64,000 nucleotides of DNA from Paracoccaceae bacterium (GCA_014323795.1 JACONK010000034.1:17941-81940), one strand, 5' to 3'; shown: positions 25,353 through 34,718, counted from the stretch's first letter. The notes: generated by a model from the letters alone, not told the origin. Made by a program: numbers and translations.

Positions 25353-26042
25353 ATGCCAGATTTTGACCCGGCCCGCCCGCTGAAAATTGCGCCATCCATC
25401 ATGTCTGCGGATTTCGCACGGCTGGGGCAGGAAATCCGCGCCATTGAGGATCAGGGCTGCGACTGGGTGCATGTGGACGGAATGGATGGCCATTTCGTGC
25501 CGAATCTGGCTATCGGCCCCAATGTCTGCGCGGCTATCCGCCCGTATATCAGAACGGTCATGGACGTGCATCTCATGATCTCGCCGGTCGATGAATATCT
25601 GGAACCCTATGCCCGGGCGGGGGCAGATATCATTACCGTGCATGCGGAAGCGACACCCCACCTTGACCGCTCCCTGGCCGTGATCCGCGACCTCGGCTGC
25701 AAGGCAGGCGTGGCACTGAATCCGGCAACATCGGAAAGTGCCATCGAATATGTCCTCGACAAGATTGACCTAATCCTGGTGATGACGGTCAACCCCGGAT
25801 TCGGGGGGCAGACATTCCTGTCCGGCCAACTGCCCAAGATCCGGCGTATCCGCGCCATGATCGGCCAGCGCCCCATCCGGCTGGAAATCGACGGCGGCGT
25901 GACGCCGGGCATCGTGCCCGCTGCCCGGGCAGCGGGCGTTGACACTGTGGTCGCAGGTACCGCCGTATTCAAAGGCGGCACCCCGGAACACTACGCCGCC
26001 AATATGCGTGCCCTCCGCGAAGCCTGGGATATCAGGGATTAA
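25353..26042 (+). CDS. rpe: Ribulose-phosphate 3-epimerase
   Basis: Rpe interconverts ribulose-5-phosphate and xylulose-5-phosphate in the pentose phosphate or Calvin pathways. The 229-residue TIM barrel has the APSIMSADF start, the metal-binding histidines in VHVDGMDGHFVPN and DVHLMI, and the second catalytic aspartate in LEIDGGV. The ATG at 25353 is preceded by a GGGGAA ribosome binding sequence. Confidence 0.95.
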   Translation: MPDFDPARPLKIAPSIMSADFARLGQEIRAIEDQGCDWVHVDGMDGHFVPNLAIGPNVCAAIRPYIRTVMDVHLMISPVDEYLEPYARAGADIITVHAEATPHLDRSLAVIRDLGCKAGVALNPATSESAIEYVLDKIDLILVMTVNPGFGGQTFLSGQLPKIRRIRAMIGQRPIRLEIDGGVTPGIVPAARAAGVDTVVAGTAVFKGGTPEHYAANMRALREAWDIRD

Positions 26043-26295
26043 GTCCCCTCTGCTTCGGATCGGAACATTTCGGAAACATTGGGCACGAACCATGGGCTGT
26101 CGTAAATCTCATGGTTTCCGAAGCACACCTGCAACAAGCCCTGCCACAATCAGCAACGCATCCGACATGCTTCAAAAGAGGCAGATCACAAAGACATGCG
26201 TCCGCCAGGCCCCTGTCGCAGGACACGGGCATTTTGCGCACCGGGGGCGAAGAGCAGGCATGGTGGCCGTAAGGTAACCATCACGCCAGCCTGGA

Positions 26296-26979
26296 TCACG
26301 GCCTGGGCACTGCCTCCGGTGTGCGCACTTCCCTGGCCCGCCCGGTCTCAATCTCTGCTTTCGAGGGCGGCATTACAAGACCGGCCGAGATCACCAGTTT
26401 CGCTGCCGCCTCTACGCTCATATCAAGTATAATCACATCCTTGCGCGGCACAAACAGCAGAAAGCCGCTTGTCGGGTTAGGCGTTGTCGGCAGGAAGATC
26501 GACAGCATCATATCCTGCCCGGTTTTTTTAAGGATCTCGCCGCGGGTGCGGGTGGATACAAAGGCAATCGCCCACAGACCGGGGCGCGGATATTCGACCA
26601 GGCATGCCTTTTTGAAGGGGGTGTTCGACTGGCTCAGGATCGTCTCAACTATCTGTTTCACGCCATTGTAGATCGTGCGTACGACTGGCATACGATCCAC
26701 GAGGCTTTCGATGTATTTCACCAGTTGACGACCAAAAATGCCCTTCGCCAGGGCACCGATGATCGTGGTAAAGACGAGAAAAACAATCACGCCGTAACCG
26801 CGGATGTCCGAATCCGGCTGCCACGCACCCGGCACAAGCGGCAGAACACGGTTGTCGACAAAGCCCACGAACGCCCAGACCATCCAGGTTGTCAGGGCCA
26901 CAGGCAGAACGATAACAAGCCCGGTCAGGAAGTTGCCCCGCAAGCGCACGAAAAGGCCGGGTTTGCGCACGGGTTTCAC
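26296..26979 (-). CDS. DUF502 family membrane protein
   Basis: A protein of about 227 residues with two transmembrane helices near the N-terminus (FLTGLVIVLPVALTTWMV and YGVIVFLVFTTIIGALA), then the DUF502 core with VRTIYNGVKQIVETI and LPTTPNPTSGFLLFVP. The function of the family is unknown. I use GTG 26979 as start; a TTG at 27003 is an alternative and neither has a good ribosome binding site. The C-terminus is polar. Confidence 0.85.
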   Translation of the reverse strand: MKPVRKPGLFVRLRGNFLTGLVIVLPVALTTWMVWAFVGFVDNRVLPLVPGAWQPDSDIRGYGVIVFLVFTTIIGALAKGIFGRQLVKYIESLVDRMPVVRTIYNGVKQIVETILSQSNTPFKKACLVEYPRPGLWAIAFVSTRTRGEILKKTGQDMMLSIFLPTTPNPTSGFLLFVPRKDVIILDMSVEAAAKLVISAGLVMPPSKAEIETGRAREVRTPEAVPRP

Positions 26980-27325
26980 TTTTTTGGATCGGAAGGCGGT
27001 CAAGCGGAAAATCCTGTGTGATGCGGGCCGGTTGTATGCGCGGCGGTGCCCCGGCGCAATCCTTGTCAGCCCTTTGTTTCCGGGCCCGGTAACAGCGTAA
27101 TATCCCGTTCGGGACGGCCAGGATTGTGGTGAGCGTGAAAGATAAAAACGGCAATGTTCCTGACAGGGGTCTTGCCGCCGGTCAGCCGTTATGCTACCGC
27201 CTCGCTGCATCGCCCCAACCGGGATGGCCTGACCGGGGTGAGGGCCGGACTGCGCTCCCATTGGAGATGTCACAGGGCCATGCCATGTCTGACAGGTTTT
27301 TGTTGGTGCGCTGACAGCCGCAAAT
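26980..27325. other. Gene-free spacer before the restriction-modification genes
   Basis: I see no gene here. It separates the divergent DUF502 gene from the methyltransferase and presumably contains promoters for both. The GC content drops on entering the restriction-modification genes at 27326, marking the likely left boundary of an acquired segment. Confidence 0.4.
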
Positions 27326-28174
27326 ATGATGATCGATGACAAATCCCTTCTGAAAATCCATCACGCGGATTATCGGCATGTTCTGTCCGGGTTTGAATCC
27401 GGTTCCTTTGATCTGATCTATATTGATCCGCCGTTTAATACCGGACACACTCAAAAGCGTGTTCGTACAAGAACAATCCGGGATAAAGCGGGGGACAGGA
27501 TGGGTTATAAGGGGAACCGTTACCGTACAGAAATTCTGGGAGAGATGTCCTATGGCGATTCCTTTGATGCCTACCCGGAATTTCTGGAACCGGGTTTGAA
27601 AGAATCTTTCAGGCTTCTAAAGCCGCATGGCTCTTTTTTCTTTCATATTGATTATCGGGAAGCGCATTATTGCAAGGTCATGCTTGATCGGATATTCGGT
27701 CGGAGATCTTTTATCAACGAAATCATATGGGCTTACGATTATGGTGCCCGATCAAAAAGCCGTTGGTCCGCGAAACACGATACGATATTCTGGTATGCGA
27801 AAGACCCTGACAATTACACTTACAACTACGACGCCATAGACAGAATACCCTACATGGCACCAGGCTTGGTGGGACCGGAAAAAGCCGCACGAGGCAAGAC
27901 CCCGACAGATGTATGGTGGCAAACCATCGTAAGCCCGAACGGGAAAGAAAAGACCGGATATCCGAATCAGAAACCCATTACAATTCTGAACCGGATTGTC
28001 AGAGTACACAGCAATCCGGGTGATCGTATTCTGGATTTTTTCGCGGGGAGCGGAACAACGGGTGAAGCAGCCCTGCGTAACGGGCGCAGGGCGGTTCTGG
28101 TTGACAGAAACCCCGAAGCTGTTCGGGTTATGAAGAACAGGCTGGCGTTTGCGCATCAACAAACCCTGATTTAA
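27326..28174 (+). CDS. Type II DNA methyltransferase (N4-cytosine or N6-adenine, beta class)
   Basis: A 282-residue modification methyltransferase. The catalytic DPPFNTG motif comes first (about residues 34-40) and the SAM-binding FAGSGTTGEA motif comes late (about residues 238-247), which is the beta-class order of the N6_N4_Mtase family. The central region between them should read the target site. The DPPF catalytic motif methylates an exocyclic amino group; adenine or cytosine cannot be chosen from sequence. GC content is lower than in the surrounding core genes. It is followed after 35 nt by a probable restriction endonuclease, so its job is likely self-protection. Confidence 0.85.
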   Translation: MMIDDKSLLKIHHADYRHVLSGFESGSFDLIYIDPPFNTGHTQKRVRTRTIRDKAGDRMGYKGNRYRTEILGEMSYGDSFDAYPEFLEPGLKESFRLLKPHGSFFFHIDYREAHYCKVMLDRIFGRRSFINEIIWAYDYGARSKSRWSAKHDTIFWYAKDPDNYTYNYDAIDRIPYMAPGLVGPEKAARGKTPTDVWWQTIVSPNGKEKTGYPNQKPITILNRIVRVHSNPGDRILDFFAGSGTTGEAALRNGRRAVLVDRNPEAVRVMKNRLAFAHQQTLI

Positions 28175-28209
28175 CCAGGACAGCCTGAAATCCGATAGGT
28201 GAACAGACA

Positions 28210-28770
28210 ATGGACCGGATTCAAGACCCGGAAGTCAGGACATTGGCGAAGAAATCTTCGTGTTTGGCCGCAGAGTATCCGGAATTGGAAGATGACCAAT
28301 GGAACAAAAGCCCGTTCAACTGGATACGCTGCTTGCCGCCAAGGACAAAGGGCGCAATCGGCGAACGCCTGGTTGCGGATTATCTGGCCTGTAAGGGGTT
28401 TGATGTCACCCGTTCACCGGACGGGCAGGCAGACAGGATCATTGCCGGGCACCGCGCCGAAATCAAGATGAGCATGCTGTGGAAAAACGGCACCTACAAA
28501 TTTCAGCAGATTAGGGATCAGAATTACGAATTTGCTATTTTTCTGGGGATCAGTCCGTTTGATGCCCATTGTTGGGTTCTTCCGAAGGCTGACATCATTG
28601 ACCGTATTAAAACCGAAGATATCCCGCATCAACACGGCGGGCGTGATGGAACCGATACGGCCTGGCTCACTATAAACCCAAACGATGTTCAGGCCTGGTT
28701 ATCGGCGTTTGGGGGGCGGTTGGAATGTGTTGTTGGGCTGATCGCCAAGATAACGGGGCAGAAACCTTGA
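28210..28770 (+). CDS. Probable type II restriction endonuclease
   Basis: A 186-residue protein with the core KGAIGERLVADYLACKGF (helix), then Asp75 and an Glu84-Ile-Lys86 motif eight residues later, which fits the D...ExK active site of PD-(D/E)XK nucleases. It continues with IRDQNYEFAIFLGISPFDAHCWVLPK, as in short restriction enzymes encoded beside beta-class methyltransferases. An AGGTGA ribosome binding sequence precedes the ATG. The recognition sequence is unknown. Confidence 0.72.
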   Translation: MDRIQDPEVRTLAKKSSCLAAEYPELEDDQWNKSPFNWIRCLPPRTKGAIGERLVADYLACKGFDVTRSPDGQADRIIAGHRAEIKMSMLWKNGTYKFQQIRDQNYEFAIFLGISPFDAHCWVLPKADIIDRIKTEDIPHQHGGRDGTDTAWLTINPNDVQAWLSAFGGRLECVVGLIAKITGQKP

Positions 28771-28941
28771 CTTGAACCGGAAGAAGCCATTTTATGCTGC
28801 CATGCGACAGAATGCCATGCCCGCACGGGCTGAACTAAAGCCAATGCAGGAAGGGAACGTGGATGATTATGAAGCCGGTATCCAGGGTACCATTCAGATG
28901 GCGGCGCCCGTTCCGGGCCGACCAGGGTGCGGGGGTGCGTA

Positions 28942-29595
28942 ATGGATGAAAGAGTTGTCATTCAATGTGCCAGATCAAAGAATGCGGCGGCACCATCCCT
29001 GAAAGCGAAAGACGGGCACCCCGTGCGGTTTGTTGCCCGGCCGGAATGCGCCCCGGATGACGGGGCGTTTTATGCCCGGCCGGATGATGTTTCGCCCGAC
29101 AACATGACCTGGCGGGATAAACTGCTGCGCTACAATCAAACCGGGGCCAACCCCCTGGGATTGCTCCCCGCTGCCGGGCTCTATCGTCCGCCAATCTATG
29201 GTGCCCTTGCCGCCGCCCTGCCCGCATCCAGGCTGTTCATCCTGTCGGCCGGGTGGGGATTGATCCGCGCTGATTTTCTGACACCCGCCTATGACATCAC
29301 GTTTTCAGCACAGGCAGCACCACTCAGCCGCCGGCAGAAATCAGCGCGCTGGCAGGATATGTGCGCCCTGGATCCGCAAGACAGCCGGCCATTGGTGTTC
29401 TTTGGCGGCAAGGATTACCTGCCCCTGTTCCGCACCCTGACCGGGCGGTATCAGGGGAAACGGACGGTCTTCTTCAATTCGGCCGCGCCACCGGAGGCCC
29501 CGGGTTGCGCATTGCGAAAGTTTGAGACCAGCCGCAAGACAAATTGGCACTACGAGTGTGCCCAGGCCTTCCTTGATGGCAGGCTTGGGCTGTAG
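28942..29595 (+). CDS. YaaA/DUF6884-like protein next to the R-M genes
   Basis: A 217-residue soluble protein. It begins with VVIQCARSKN and has a central SAGWGLIRADFLTPAYDITFS segment and a late VFFGGKDYLPLF segment, which together resemble the DUF6884/YaaA-like superfamily. The C-terminus ends in a distinctive TNWHYECAQAFL motif. Some YaaA members bind DNA or respond to oxidative stress; the role of this branch is not known to me. It lies 171 nt after the restriction gene and on the same strand, so it may belong to the same acquired block. Start at ATG 28942; GTG 28927 is an alternative. Confidence 0.6.
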   Translation: MDERVVIQCARSKNAAAPSLKAKDGHPVRFVARPECAPDDGAFYARPDDVSPDNMTWRDKLLRYNQTGANPLGLLPAAGLYRPPIYGALAAALPASRLFILSAGWGLIRADFLTPAYDITFSAQAAPLSRRQKSARWQDMCALDPQDSRPLVFFGGKDYLPLFRTLTGRYQGKRTVFFNSAAPPEAPGCALRKFETSRKTNWHYECAQAFLDGRLGL

Positions 29596-29734
29596 GGCTA
29601 ACCGCACATTATCCGGAAACAGCATCTTTCCGGATGATATCGGGCCAAAGCGCGTGTCAGAAGATATCTTCCAAACCGCGAAGCGGTGCCCCGCCGGAAC
29701 TTGCATGGCATCTTTCTTGCTGTCACGCACAATT

Positions 29735-30172
29735 TCATCTATCCCCCCGCAGACCCTTGAAAAATCTGTGCAAAAGTGCCGCGGCCGCGGCCTCTTTCAG
29801 GCCGTCGTAGATTTCCGGCACATGGTGCGTCTGGGAATGATCAAATATACGCGGCCCCTGCCCGACCCCGCCCGATTTCGGGTCCGCCGCCCCATAGTAC
29901 AGCCGGGCGATGTGTGCGTTGGCTATAGCGGCGGCGCACATCGCGCAAGGTTCCAGCGTGACGTAGAGGTCGCACGCCGCCAGCCTGGCCTGCCCCGTGG
30001 CCGCGCAAGCGGCGCGGATGGCGCAGATTTCCGCATGGGCGGTGGGGTCAGCCTGTTCGCGCGTCCGGTTGCCTGCCCGGGCCAGCACCTGGCCTGCACG
30101 CACGATCACCGCACCCACAGGTACCTCGCCGCGGTTCGCGGCGGCGCGGGCCTCTTCCAGGGCGATATCCAT
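29735..30172 (-). CDS. tadA: tRNA adenosine(34) deaminase
   Basis: TadA converts the wobble adenosine of tRNA(Arg)ACG to inosine. The zinc and catalytic residues are present: His46-Ala-Glu48 and PCAMC with Cys76 and Cys79. ATG 30172 gives 145 residues beginning MDIALEEARAAANRGEVPVG, the usual alphaproteobacterial N-terminus; a frame open to 30241 would add 23 residues with no similarity. It is divergent from rluB. Confidence 0.92.
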   Translation of the reverse strand: MDIALEEARAAANRGEVPVGAVIVRAGQVLARAGNRTREQADPTAHAEICAIRAACAATGQARLAACDLYVTLEPCAMCAAAIANAHIARLYYGAADPKSGGVGQGPRIFDHSQTHHVPEIYDGLKEAAAAALLHRFFKGLRGDR

Positions 30173-30258
30173 ATAGGTGCTGAACAAGGGCAAAGGTTCG
30201 TCGTGATCGGTGGTTTCGCATCTGGCAGACCCGGGCCGCACATGCTACCCTGGCTTTC

Positions 30259-31089
30259 GTGGTGAAGGAAGAACGCGCAGAACGCATTGCGAAACTGCTG
30301 GCCCGGGCGGGGGTTGCGTCCCGCAGGGGGGTGGAACGCATGATCGCGGACAGGCGTGTCGCGGTGCAGGGCAGGGTGCTTGATACTCCGGCTTGCAAAC
30401 TGGCCGACCTGCGGCAGGTCACGGTGGACGACAAACCTGTCGCTGCGCCCGGGGCTGTGCGCCTGTGGCTCTACCACAAGCCCGCCGGGCTGGTGACGAC
30501 GGAGCGGGACGAAAAGGGCCGCGCCACCGTTTTCTCGGCCCTGCCCGATGACATGCCGCGGGTGCTGTCGGTCGGACGGCTTGACCTGAATTCCGAGGGG
30601 CTGCTGCTTTTGACCAATGACGGAGCGATTAAGCGCAGGCTGGAACTGCCCTCGACCGGCTGGCGACGCAAATACCGGGTGCGTGTCAAAGGCCATCCGA
30701 CCGGGGCGATGCTGAACAGACTGCGCGCCGGAATCACCGCGGATGGAAAGGCTTTTCGACCCATGGCGATAGTGCTCGACCGCCAACAGGGTGCCAATGC
30801 CTGGCTGACGCTGAGCCTGACCGAAGGCAAAAATCGGGAGATCCGCCGGGCACTGGAAAAAGTCGGCCTGAGTGTGAACCGGCTGATTCGCATCAGCTAC
30901 GGCCCGTTCCGCCTGGGTGATATCCCTGCAGGCACCACGAAAGAGATCGCGCCACGCATCCTTGCCGACCAGTTGGGGATACCGCAGTCCCGAAAAGCCG
31001 GACGAACGGGAAAAGCCGGCAAAACGCCGGGTCCGAACAGCGCGGAAAGCGCGTTAGCCCCTATTCAGCCTCGGGGGCCGATACGCTGA
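30259..31089 (+). CDS. rluB: 23S rRNA pseudouridine synthase (RluB-like)
   Basis: A 276-residue RsuA/RluB-type pseudouridine synthase. An N-terminal S4 RNA-binding domain (about residues 8-60) is followed by the catalytic GRLDLNSEGLLLLTNDG motif with the nucleophilic aspartate at about residue 109. Members of this group modify 23S rRNA near position 2605 or 2604. It starts with GTG (30259 or 30262). A short basic tail rich in Lys, Gly and Arg follows the domain, and its 3' end overlaps the convergent cold-shock gene by 29 nt. Confidence 0.88.
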   Translation: MVKEERAERIAKLLARAGVASRRGVERMIADRRVAVQGRVLDTPACKLADLRQVTVDDKPVAAPGAVRLWLYHKPAGLVTTERDEKGRATVFSALPDDMPRVLSVGRLDLNSEGLLLLTNDGAIKRRLELPSTGWRRKYRVRVKGHPTGAMLNRLRAGITADGKAFRPMAIVLDRQQGANAWLTLSLTEGKNREIRRALEKVGLSVNRLIRISYGPFRLGDIPAGTTKEIAPRILADQLGIPQSRKAGRTGKAGKTPGPNSAESALAPIQPRGPIR

Positions 31090-31282
31090 TGGCGCCGGCC
31101 ATTTGCCTGTCATCAATGCCGTTGATCAACTCGAATTCGATTATCTGACCAGTGTCCAGCCCTTTCAGACCGGAGGCCTGAACCTGACTGATATGTACAA
31201 ATACGTCTTTCCCGTCCCCTTCGGGCTCGATGAATCCGTATCCCTTGTCCGCGTTGAACCATTTGACCAGCCCTTTGGGCAT
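31061..31282 (-). CDS. Cold-shock domain protein
   Basis: A 73-residue single cold-shock domain with RNP1 as KGYGFIEP (residues 13-20) and RNP2 as VFVHIS (residues 27-32). Such proteins bind single-stranded RNA or DNA and act as RNA chaperones. The start at 31282 gives MPKGLVKWFNADKG, the classic N-terminus. The 3' end overlaps rluB on the other strand. It is not possible to tell which paralogue this is or whether it is cold-induced. Confidence 0.93.
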   Translation of the reverse strand: MPKGLVKWFNADKGYGFIEPEGDGKDVFVHISQVQASGLKGLDTGQIIEFELINGIDDRQMAGAISVSAPEAE

Positions 31283-31558
31283 CGCTTCGTTCCTTTGTGC
31301 AGTCTGCCGCACGTACGTCCTGCACGGCGGCACTTTTCCGGGCACCACCCCTGTTGCAGTGGCGCGGGCCTTGCCTGCGGCCCTGCCGCGCCGTCCGATG
31401 GGGCGGTGCAGCGTAAGCCCAGCCTATCAGGTGGGATGTTTCCATTACAACGGAAATATACCGCCTGTTCCTGCGGCAAACCGCCCGGGACAGCCGGGGT
31501 TTTCAGGCCGGGGCGCGTCGGGTAAGCCCGGACCGACAAATGACAGACAGGGTGCGAT

Positions 31559-32374
31559 ATGGCGGAGCTTCTGACAATTGAAAACCTCGGCAACCTTGCG
31601 GTGCTGATTTTTCTGCAGGCGGTTCTGGGGTTTGACAACCTGCTTTATATCTCCATCGAAAGCCAAAGGGCACCCGGGAAATACCAAAGGCAGGTGCGCT
31701 TTTGGGGAATTATAATTGCTGTGGCCCTGCGGATTGTGCTGCTGTTTGCCATGGTCCGGCTGATCGATGCGCTGGAAGAGCCGTTCTGGATCCTTGATCT
31801 GCCGGGTGTGCTGGAAGGCGGCGTGAACTTCGCGACCATTGTTTTCATCTTCGGCGGTGTGTTCATCATGTACACCGCCTTCAAGGAAATCACGCACATG
31901 CTGTCGGTCCATAAACCGGGTGCGGTAGAGGGCCGATCAGGCAAATCCGCCATCCGGGTGGTGGTACTGATTGTGCTGATGAACCTGATTTTCTCTTTCG
32001 ATTCCGTGCTGTCAGCCCTGGCCATCACCGATGTCTTTCCGATCCTGGCGTTTGCCATCATCCTGTCGGGTATCGCCATGCTGGTGCTGGCGGACGGGGT
32101 CACCGGCTTTCTGCAACGCAACCGCATGTATGAGGTGCTGGGCCTTTTCATCCTTCTGATCGTCGGTGTGGTATTGTTGGGGGAGGCCGGGCCCGCCGCT
32201 GCCCATGCGCTGCATGACGACAGCCTGCAAATCAGGGTTTTTGGCTATGAACTGCTGCCGATGTCAAAAACAACATTCTACTTCTCAGTCATCGTGCTGG
32301 TGCTGGTGGAACTGGTGCAAACCGGGTACCAGCGCAAACTGGCGGCTGAACGCGCTCGCGGGGCCGGGCCCTGA
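31559..32374 (+). CDS. TerC family integral membrane protein
   Basis: A 271-residue membrane protein with about seven hydrophobic helices and the two acidic family motifs FDN (in VLGFDNLLYIS) and FDS (in FSFDSVLSALA). TerC proteins were named for tellurite resistance; other members export manganese or associate with it. It is followed 252 nt downstream by a TelA-family gene on the same strand, strengthening a link to the tellurite/toxic-anion gene group. The gene is not in a large ter cluster. Confidence 0.85.
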   Translation: MAELLTIENLGNLAVLIFLQAVLGFDNLLYISIESQRAPGKYQRQVRFWGIIIAVALRIVLLFAMVRLIDALEEPFWILDLPGVLEGGVNFATIVFIFGGVFIMYTAFKEITHMLSVHKPGAVEGRSGKSAIRVVVLIVLMNLIFSFDSVLSALAITDVFPILAFAIILSGIAMLVLADGVTGFLQRNRMYEVLGLFILLIVGVVLLGEAGPAAAHALHDDSLQIRVFGYELLPMSKTTFYFSVIVLVLVELVQTGYQRKLAAERARGAGP

Positions 32375-32626
32375 TGCACAGGCAGCATCCCGGGCCTGCT
32401 GGTGCGCCCGGCTGCTGACCCAAGGGCCGGAAGGCGAAAGCGGCCCGGCCAAGGCACAGGCTGGTTGCGAATCCCTGCCTGCAGATACCGAAACCGGATT
32501 TAATACGCGGTGTGCGGCACTGCTTGCGCACAACCGCACCGACCTTGACGTTGGAATCGGGGGGCTGTACAAAAAGCTAAAATCCAGGAGGGCTTGCGAG
32601 CCGAACTAAAGGAGACTTTCTGCCCC

Positions 32627-33793
32627 ATGTTCGTAAAAGAAGAAAAGCGGGAATCGGAGGATGTGTCGATCATCATGGCTGAGGCATCGCCGGAGATGAA
32701 AAAACAGATCGAAAGCCGCATGGCCGAGATCGACATGTCCGATGCATCAACGTTTCTTAGATTCGGATCGAAAACCCACGGAGAGCTGCAGAAAATCAAC
32801 CGGCAAATGCTGTCGGGCGTACAAAACAGGGATTTGGGAACCTCCTCGGATTGGATGGAAGAGATTTGTACGACCCTGCGCGATTTCAACTCTAACAACA
32901 TCCTGGAGCCCAGGTCGTGGTATAATTGGTTCTCTTGGGGCAACCCGATAGCGAAATTCATGAAGCGTTATGAAACCGTGCAGTCACAGATTGACGAAAT
33001 CAAGGATAAGATGCTGGAGCGGGAGAAGACCCTGCTCAATGACATTAAATCTCTCGACGAACTTTATGCAAGGACGCTGGACTTTTATGACGATCTGGTG
33101 ATACATATTGCAGCTGGTGACGAAAAGATCAAGGAGATCGATGAAAGAACCATCCCGGCCAGGGAACAGGCCGCAGGGACAGCCCCGAAGCACAAGGCCA
33201 TGATGAAAGCACAGGAATTGCGCGATGTGCGTATCGCCCGCGATGACCTGGAACGCCGGGTTCACGACCTGAAAATGACGCGCCAAGTGGCCATGCAGTT
33301 GCTGCCGGAGATCCGGCTGGTACAGGAAAATAGCAAATCTCTGGTAAAAGATATCAACTCGACCCTGGCCAATGCCTTGCCGCTTTGGGAAACCCAGCTG
33401 GCCCAGGCCATGACCGTCCACCGGTCGCGGGCGGTGGCAGAGGTGGCGCGCCAGAGCAAGGATCTGACAAACGAGATACTGGAGTCGGGTGCCGCCAACG
33501 TGCAGCAGGCCAACGCCGAGATCAGCCGACAGACGGAACGCGGTGTCTTCGATATTGAATCTATCAAGAATGCCAACCAAATCCTGATAGATACGATTCA
33601 GGAACGAATACGGATTGCCGACGAAGGCAGGGCCCATCGTGCCAGTGCAGAAACAGAATTGCAGACGATGGAGGACGCTCTGGAAAAGGCGGTTTCTGTC
33701 GCGAAAGCACCCCGGGACAGTGTGGCACGAACGAATACGGATTGTGCCGACAGCGGAATCGGTGACATCGCACGGGCACAAGTGCCTGATTAA
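32627..33793 (+). CDS. TelA family (toxic anion resistance) protein
   Basis: A 388-residue, mostly alpha-helical cytoplasmic protein of the TelA/KlaA family. It has the recurrent segments FWNPIAKFMKRYE-like (about residues 105-117), LDELYARTLDFY, LLPEIRLVQENSKSLV and TNEILESGAANVQQAN. I start it at ATG 32627, where the family similarity begins, although an AAAGGAG sequence lies 12 nt upstream, a rather long spacing; the frame is open to a TTG at 32594. Family members are tied to tellurite, colicin or antibiotic tolerance by unknown means. Confidence 0.85.
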   Translation: MFVKEEKRESEDVSIIMAEASPEMKKQIESRMAEIDMSDASTFLRFGSKTHGELQKINRQMLSGVQNRDLGTSSDWMEEICTTLRDFNSNNILEPRSWYNWFSWGNPIAKFMKRYETVQSQIDEIKDKMLEREKTLLNDIKSLDELYARTLDFYDDLVIHIAAGDEKIKEIDERTIPAREQAAGTAPKHKAMMKAQELRDVRIARDDLERRVHDLKMTRQVAMQLLPEIRLVQENSKSLVKDINSTLANALPLWETQLAQAMTVHRSRAVAEVARQSKDLTNEILESGAANVQQANAEISRQTERGVFDIESIKNANQILIDTIQERIRIADEGRAHRASAETELQTMEDALEKAVSVAKAPRDSVARTNTDCADSGIGDIARAQVPD

Positions 33794-34191
33794 TCGCCAA
33801 GGGGCCTGCATGGCACGGCGGATTCCGGCCCAAGACAGCACGGCGGACCTGCCGCATTCCGGCGAACCGCCGTGCAGGCGGTCAGGTCAGTGACCGGGCG
33901 TCTGACATCGGCAAACCACCGGCAACGCCTGGCGACCTTCTGTGCCGTACGGGCGGTCCACCTGATCGACCGGGGCAAACATTGCGAAGATTTCGTCCCG
34001 GGGACGCGCCCTTTGTGGTGCCGATGATCTGGTGCGCAATTTCCGCCGCACGGTACTCCGGACACACCGCGGCTGATAGCCGAAGAGACCCTCAGCCGGA
34101 ACGGTTTAAAGGACGCCCCCCGTGGCACGGCATTTTTCACCCGTGCCGCTATGGCCCCGGGTTTGCGCAACAGGAGGCACCCCTGTTCCCC
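33794..34191. other. Gene-free stretch upstream of a rhomboid remnant
   Basis: No supported gene. It contains an inverted repeat with arms GCACGGCGG and CCGCCGTGC between about 33813 and 33876, with a further GCACGGCGG copy between the arms, which could form alternative hairpins downstream of telA. An AGGAGG sequence at 34172-34177 precedes the rhomboid start codon. Confidence 0.4.
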
Positions 34192-34640
34192 ATGCGCGAT
34201 CATAGCCCGTCAGGCCGCACACCTTATATCACCTGGGCACTGATTGTGGCCAACATCGTCCTCCTTCCGGCCTGTTATTCCGCCCTGTAGGCGGTTCGGT
34301 ATCAGCTGGCGGCTTTCTTCTGGCAGGATTGGGCACGTGTCCCGGCGCAGGTATCCGACGGGCGCGACGTGTACACGCTTTTTACATCGATGTTTCTGCA
34401 CGGGGGCTGGACGAATCTGACAGGCAACATGCTGTTTTCTGTAGAATCCTTGCCCTGTGCGCGTGGATTGTGCCTGGTATCTGGTTTGTGCTGCAACTTC
34501 CGGGTGGTTTTCGTCCACTTCCGGCGCAGCTGGCCTGGCCTCTGCCCTGGTGGCTACGGTGCGGGGGCCCGCGTTTTGGACCAGGACAGGGGCACACCCG
34601 CCCCATCCGCCCACAAACACGCCGGGGCGACTGACGCGGA
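34192..34640 (+). pseudogene. Rhomboid family intramembrane protease, inactivated
   Basis: An N-terminal MRDHSPSGRTPYITWALIVANIV stretch, typical of rhomboids, is interrupted by an in-frame TAG at 34288-34290. After the stop the same frame continues with DVYTLFTSMFLHGGWTNLTGNMLF, the conserved loop and helix with the HGGW and N residues of rhomboids. Beyond about 34440 the frame breaks: a WFVLQLPGGF segment, as in a later rhomboid helix, is in another frame and the section with the catalytic Gly-x-Ser is missing. Stop codon, deletion and frameshift together make this a pseudogene. Confidence 0.75.
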
Positions 34641-34691
34641 TTCCCCCGGTGCGGTGCCGACGCAGGCAAACCGCACCCGGCAGGGAATGTC

Positions 34692-34702
34692 GGGGGGGGG
34701 GG
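34692..34702. repeat. Run of eleven guanines
   Basis: A homopolymer of 11 G on the plus strand, between the rhomboid remnant and the stop codon of the DUF6280-like gene. Such tracts slip easily and are also a place where sequencing errors arise. Confidence 0.8.
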
Positions 34703-34718
34703 AACCGTGTGACCGCTG

